64,000 bases of DNA from Babylonia areolata (lineage: Eukaryota > Mollusca > Gastropoda > Neogastropoda > Buccinidae): positions 39,231,713 through 39,295,712 of the forward strand of contig NC_134878.1 in the NCBI RefSeq assembly GCF_041734735.1, written 5' to 3'. The notes beneath the pieces are model-generated. The model did not search any database. It was not told the origin of the DNA and saw nothing but the letters and a program-made list of their open reading frames with translations. How positions within the stretch are numbered: the first letter of the stretch is position 1; each line of letters opens with the position of its first letter. A program made the translations under genes and the position numbers. This document shows, piece by piece, positions 57,701-64,000 of the stretch.

Positions 57701-60700
57701 TCTCAATAATTTACTAATAATTCAAAGATTAAACAATAACGTGATGACAAATTATTAATCAGAATCACAGAAAAATTACTTATCTGTTTTGAAGCTTGTA
57801 GACTGTCCGTTAAAATAACCAGTGGTGGTTTTAACACCTGGTAGACTTTTACACTGACTGACTGAGTGGTTTTAACATCCAGTTTTCAGATACACATTTG
57901 TATCAACACCCTTTGAATCCTGCCTGCTAGCCTGCCAGCCACTCGAGGTGGGTCCACTGGGCATTACATAACCCAATGGTCATCATAGCGTGGTTTTTTA
58001 ACCCGGTGCTCTACACATTTTGGGCCCTCTCTGTGATTCACTAATAATTCAATAATTAAACAACAACGCGAGAACAAATTATCAGTCAATTACACAGAAA
58101 TATCACTTTGTCCTCACAAAGATAAGTGATTTTTTTTTTTTTTTTTTGAGCCCTCTCAATAATTTACTAATAATTCAAAGATTAAACAATAACGTGATGA
58201 CAAATTATTAATCAGAATCACAGAAAAATTACTTATCTGTTTGAAGCTTGTAGACTGTCCGTTAAAATAACCAGTGGTGGTTTTAACACCTGGTAGACTT
58301 TTACACTGACTGACTGAGTGGTTTTAACATCCAGTTTTCAGATACACATTTGTATCAACACCCTTTTGAATCCTGCCTGCTAGCCTGCCAGCCACTCGAG
58401 GTGGGTCCACTGGGCATTACATAACCCAATGGTCATCATAGCGTGGTTTTTACCCGGTGCTCTGCACATTTTGGGCCCTCTCTGTGATTCACTAATAATT
58501 CAATAATTAAACAACAACGCGAGAACAAATTATCAGTCAATTACACAGAAATATCACTTTGTCCTCACAAAGATAAGTGATTTTTTTTGTTTTTTGAGCC
58601 CTCTCAATAATTTACTAATATTCAAAGATTAAACAATAACGTGATGACAAATTATTAATCAGAATCACAGAAAAATTACTTATCTGTTTTGAAGCTTGTA
58701 GACTGTCCGTTAAAATAACCAGTGGTGGTTTTAACACCTGGTAGACTTTTTCACTGACTGACTGAGTGGTTTTAACATCCAGTTTTCAGATACACATTTG
58801 TATCAACACCCTTTTGAATCCTGCCTGCTAGCCTGCCAGCCACTCGAGGTGGGGTCCACTGGGCATTACATAACCCAATGGTCATCATAGCGTGTTTTTA
58901 CCCCGGTGCTCTACACTTTTTTGGGCCCTCTCTGTGATTCACTAATAATTCAATAATTAAACAACAACGCGAGAACAAATTATCAGTCAATTACACAGAA
59001 ATATCACTTTGTCCTCACAAAGAATAAGTGATTTTTATTGTTTTTTTTGAGCCCTCTCAATAATTTACTAATAATTCAAAGATTAAACAATAACGTGATG
59101 ACAAATTATTAATCAGAATCACAGAAAAATTACTTATCTGTTTTGAAGCTTGTAGACTGTCCGTTAAAATAACAGTGGTGGTTTTAACACCTGGTAGACT
59201 TTTACACTGACTGACTGAGTGGTTTTAACATCCAGTTTTCAGATACACATTTGTATCAACACCCTTTTGAATCCTGCCTGCTAGCCTGCCAGCCACTCGA
59301 GGTGGGTCCACTGGGCATTACATAACCCAATGGTCATCATAGCGTGGTTTTTACCCGGTGCTCTACACATTTTGGGCCCTCTCTGTGATTCACTAATAAT
59401 TCAATAATTAAACAACAACGCGAGAACAAATTATCAGTCAATTACACAGAAATATCACTTGTCCTCACAAAGATAAGTGATTTTTTTTTGTTTTTTTGAG
59501 CCCTCTCAATAATTTACTAATAATTCAAAGATTAAACAATAACGTGATGACAAATTATTAATCAGAATCACAGAAAAATTACTTATCTGTTTTGAAGCTT
59601 GTAGACTGTCCGGTTAAAATAACCAGTGGTGGTTTTTAACACCTGGTAGACTTTTACACTGACTGACTGAGTGGTTTTAACATCCAGTTTTCAGATACAC
59701 ATTTGTATCAACACCCTTTTGAATCCTGCCTGCTAGCCTGCAGCCACTCGAGGAGGTCCACTGGGCATTACATAACCCAATGGTCATCATAGCGTGGTTT
59801 TTACCCGGTTGCTCAGCACATTTTGGGCCCTCTCTGTGATTCACTAATAATTCAATAATTAAACAACAACGCGAGAACAAATTATCAGTCAATTACACAG
59901 AAATATCACTTTGTCCTCACAAAGATAAGTGAATTTTTTTTTTTTTTTTTTTTGAGCCCTCTCATAATTTACTAATAATTCAAAGATTAAACAATAACGT
60001 GATGACAAATTATTAATCAGAATCGCAGAAAAATACTTATCTGTTTTGAAGCTTGTAGACTGTCCGTTTAAAATAACCAGTGGTGGTTTTTAACACCTGG
60101 TAGACTTTTACACTGACTGACTGAGTGGTTTTAACATCCAGTTTTCACATACACATTTGTATCAACACCCTTTTGAATCCTGCCTGCTAGCCTGCCAGCC
60201 ACTCGAGGTGGGTCCACTGGGCATTACATAACCCAATGGTCATCATAGCGTGGTTTTTACCCGGTGCTCTACACATTTTGGGCCCTCTCTGTGATTCACT
60301 AATAATTCAATAATTAAACAACAACGCGAGAACAAATTATCAGTCAATTACACAGAAATATCACTTTGTCCTCACAAAGATAAGTGATTTTTTTTTTTTT
60401 TTTGAGCCCTCTCAATAATTTACTAATAATTCAAAGATTAAACAATAACGTGATGACAAATTATTAATCAGAATCACAGGAAAAATTACTTATCTGTTTT
60501 GAAGCTTGTAGACTGTCCGTTAAAATAACCAGTGGTGGTTTTAACACCTGGTAGACTTTTACACTGACTGACTGAGTGGTTTTAACATCCAGTTTTCAGA
60601 TACACATTTGTATCAACACCCTTTTGAATCCTGCCTGCTAGCCTGCCAGCCACTCGAGGTGGGTCCACTGGGCATTACATAACCCAATGGTCATCATAGC

Positions 60701-63700
60701 GTGGTTTTTACCCGGTGCTCTACACATTTTGGGCCCTCTCTGTGATTCACTAATAATTCAATAATTAAACAACAACGCGAGAACAAATTACAGTCATTAC
60801 ACAGAAATATCACTTTGTCCTCACAAAGATAAGTGATTTTTTTTTTGTTTTTTTTTGAGCCCTCTCAATAATTTACTAATAATTCAAAGATTAAACAATA
60901 ACGTGATGACAAATTATTAATCAGAATCACAGAAAAATTACCTTATCTGTTTTGAAGCTTGTAGACTGTCCGTTAAAATAACCAGTGGTGGTTTTAACAC
61001 CTGGTAGACTTTTACACTGACTGACTGAGTGGTTTTAACATCCAGTTTTCAGATACACATTTGTATCAACACCCTTTTGAATCCTGCCTGCTAGCCTGCC
61101 AGCCACTCGAGGTGGGTCCACTGGGCATTACATAACCCAATGGTCATCATAGCGTGGTTTTTACCCGGTGCTCTACACATTTTGGCCCTCTCTGTGATTC
61201 ACTAATAATTCAATAATTAAACAACAACGCGAGAACAAATTATCAGTCAATTACACAGAAATATCACTTTGTCCTCACAAAGATAAGTGATTTTTTTTTT
61301 TTTTTTTTTTGAGCCCTCTCAATAATTTACTAATAATTCAAAGATTAAACAATAACGTGATGACAAATTATTAATCAGAATCACAGAAAAATTACTTATC
61401 TGTTTGAAGCTTGTAGACTGTCCGTTAAAATAACCAGTGGTGGTTTTAACACCTGGTAGACTTTTACACTGACTGACTGAGTGGTTTTAACATCCAGTTT
61501 TCAGATACACATTTGTATCAACACCCTTTTGAATCCTGCCTGCTAGCCTGCCAGCCACTCGAGGTGGGTCCACTGGGCATTACATAACCCAATGGTCATC
61601 ATAGCGTGGTTTTTACCCGGTGCTCTACACATTTTGGGCCCTCTCTGTGATTCACTAATAATTCAATAATTAAACAACAACGCGAGAACAAATTATCAGT
61701 CAATTACACAGAAATATCACTTTGTCCTCACAAAGATAAGTGATTTTTTAGTTGTTTTTTTGAGCCCTCTCAATAATTTACTAATAATTCAAAGATTAAA
61801 CAATAACGTGATGACAAATTATTAATCAGAATCACAGAAAAATTACTTATCTGTTTTGAAGCTTGTAGACTGTCCGTTAAAATAACCAGTGGTGGTTTTA
61901 ACACCTGGTAGACTTTTACACTGACTGACTGAGTGGTTTTAACATCCAGTTTTCAGATACACATTTGTATCAACACCCTTTTGAATCCTGCCTGCTAGCC
62001 TGCCAGCCACTCGAGGTGGGTCCACTGGGCATTACATAACCCAATGGTCATCATAGCGTGGTTTTTACCCGGTGCTCTACACATTTTGGGCCCTCTCTGT
62101 GATTCACTAATAATTCAATAATTAAACAACAACGCGAGAACAAATTATCAGTCAATTACACAGAAATATCACTTTGTCCTCACAAAGATAAGTGATTTTT
62201 TTTTTTTTTTTTTTTGAGCCCTCTCAATAATTTACTAATAATTCAAAGATTAAACAATAACGTGATGACAAATTATTATCAGAATCACAGAAAAATACTT
62301 ATCTGTTTTGAAGCTTGTAGACTGTCCGTTAAATAACCAGTGGTGGTTTTTACACCTGGTAGACTTTTACACTGACTGACTGAGTGGTTTTAACATCCAG
62401 TTTTCAGATACACATTTGTATCAACACCCCTTTTGAATCCTGCCTGCTAGCCTGCCAGCCACTCGCGGTGGGTCCACTGGGCATTACATAACCCAATGGT
62501 CATCATAGCGTGGTTTTTACCCGGTGCTCTGCACATTTTGGGCCCTCTCTGTGATTCACTAATAATTCAATAATTAAACAACAACGCGAGAACAAATTAT
62601 CAGTCAATTACACAGAAATATCACTTTGTCCTCACAAAGATAAGTGATTTTTTTTTTTTTTTTTTGAGCCCTCTCAATAATTTACTAATAATTCAAAGAT
62701 TAAACAATAACGTGATGACAAATTATTAATCAGAATCACAGAAAATTACTTATCTGTTTTGAAGCTTGTAGACTGTCCGTTAAAATAACCAGTGGTGGTT
62801 TTAACACCTGGTAGACTTTTACACTGACTGACTGAGTGGTTTTAACATCCAGTTTTCAGATACACATTTGTATCAACACCCTTTTGAATCCTGCCTGCTA
62901 GCCTGCCAGCCACTCGCGGTGGGTCCACTGGGCATTACATAACCCAATGGTCATCATAGCGTGGTTTTTACCCGGTGCTCTGCACATTTTGGGCCCTCTC
63001 TGTGATTCACTAATAATTCAATAATTAAACAACAACGCGAGAACAAATTATCAGTCAATTACACAGAAATATCACTTTGTCCTCACAAAGATAAGTGATT
63101 TTTTTTTTTTTTTTTTTTGAGCCCTCTCAATAATTTACTAATAATTCAAAGATTAAACAATAACGTGATGACAAATTATTAATCAGAATCACAGAAAATT
63201 ACTTATCTGTTTTGAAGCTTGTAGACTGTCCGTTAAAATAACCAGTGGTGGTTTTAACACCTGGTAGACTTTTACACTGACTGACTGAGTGGTTTTACAT
63301 CCAGTTTTCAGATACACATTTGTATCAACACCCTTTTGAATCCTGCCTGCTAGCCTGCCAGCCACTCGAGGTGGGTCCACTGGGCATTACATAACCCAAT
63401 GGTCATCATAGCGTGGTTTTTACCCGGTGCTCTACACATTTTGGGCCCTCTCTGTGATTCACTAATAATTCAATAATTAAACAACAACGCGAGAACAAAT
63501 TATCAGTCAATTACACAGAAATATCACTTTGTCCTCACAAAGATAAGTGATTTTTTTTTTTTTTTTTTTGAGCCCTCTCAATAATTTACTAATAATTCAA
63601 AGATTAAACAATAACGTGATGACAAATTATTAATCAGAATCACAGAAAATTACTTATCTGTTTTGAAGCTTGTAGACTGTCCGTTAAAATAACCAGTGGT

Positions 63701-64000
63701 GGTTTTAACACCTGGTAGACTTTTACACTGACTGACTGAGTGGTTTTAACATCCAGTTTTCAGATACACATTTGTATCAACACCCTTTTGAATCCTGCCT
63801 GCTAGCCTGCCAGCCACTCGAGGTGGGTCCACTGGGCATTACATAACCCAATGGTCATCATAGCGTGGTTTTTACCCGGTGCTCTGCACATTTTGGGCCC
63901 TCTCTGTGATTCACTAATAATTCAATAATTAAACAACAACGCGAGAACAAATTATCAGTCAATTACACAGAAATATCACTTTGTCCTCACAAAGATAAGT
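42733..64000 (-). repeat. Satellite array B, about 452-bp monomer, about 47 copies
   Basis: Head-to-tail tandem array running past the window end. The landmark GCTTGTAGAC recurs at intervals of mostly 450-454 bp (for example 60051, 60503, 60957, 61409, 61861); length differences come mainly from a T tract of about 12-27 nt in every monomer. The module of about 275 bp is homologous to the reverse complement of array A; the private module of about 178 bp (for example 60553-60730, with TGCCTGCTAGCCTGCCAGCC and ACATAACCCAATGGTCATCA) has no counterpart in A. Strand is given as minus to mark the orientation relative to A. Short open frames in it are not conserved. Confidence 0.97.
60528..60552. repeat. 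Conserved hairpin of satellite B (one example)
   Basis: ACCAG, then TG, then GTG on the left pairs with CAC and CTGGT on the right around the loop GTTTTAA, i.e. the satellite A hairpin with a 2-nt bulge. It lies at the same place in the shared module and again has TTAA at the loop. Confidence 0.8.

Noticed and set aside
22095-64000. CRISPR-like or multi-copy gene array
   Set aside because: Repeats are contiguous monomers of 438-452 bp without unique spacers, the context is eukaryotic, and no monomer encodes a conserved ORF, 5S rRNA, histone or snRNA.

Overview
The window looks like nuclear DNA from an invertebrate animal, most plausibly a marine mollusc and probably a gastropod. The case rests on one clearly metazoan host exon (the C-terminal winged-helix exon of TFIIF-alpha/GTF2F1, with a normal splice acceptor), several piggyBac-like DNA transposons with TTAA target sites, an APE-type LINE, and SINE-like repeats that I recall from mollusc genomes. 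The species cannot be fixed from sequence alone.

Layout. From 1 to 13.6 kb the DNA is a transposon graveyard. It holds at least four, probably six, piggyBac-like elements or fragments, several of them nested and bounded by TTAA, plus a LINE fragment (about 3.49-4.06 kb), microsatellites and SINE-like pieces. From 13.64 to 16.85 kb there is a 5'-truncated, fairly young LINE on the minus strand (endonuclease, reverse transcriptase, C-terminal C2H2 finger) with only two visible disabling changes. At 16.96 kb lies a tRNA-Arg-like sequence. At 17,667-17,874 is the last coding exon of GTF2F1, followed by a long AT-rich 3' UTR with poly(A) signals near 19.5 kb. From 19.6 to 22.1 kb there is an old LINE remnant and a SINE-like piece.

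From about 22.1 kb to the end of the window the DNA is satellite. Array A (22.1-42.63 kb) has a 438-bp monomer. Array B (42.73-64.0 kb, running past the window end) has a monomer of about 452 bp. A 100-N assembly gap separates them. The two monomers are related but in opposite orientation: they share a module of about 275 bp (two AT-rich blocks plus a hairpin with CACCTG arms and a TTAA loop) and each carries a private module of about 160-180 bp. This modular, inverted pair of satellite arrays is the most interesting content of the window. It could be pericentromeric or other heterochromatin, with the host gene GTF2F1 about 4 kb from its edge.

No protein-coding capacity was found in the satellite half. 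Apart from GTF2F1, every recognisable coding segment belongs to a mobile element. Identifications rest on reading motifs by eye; no database search was run.
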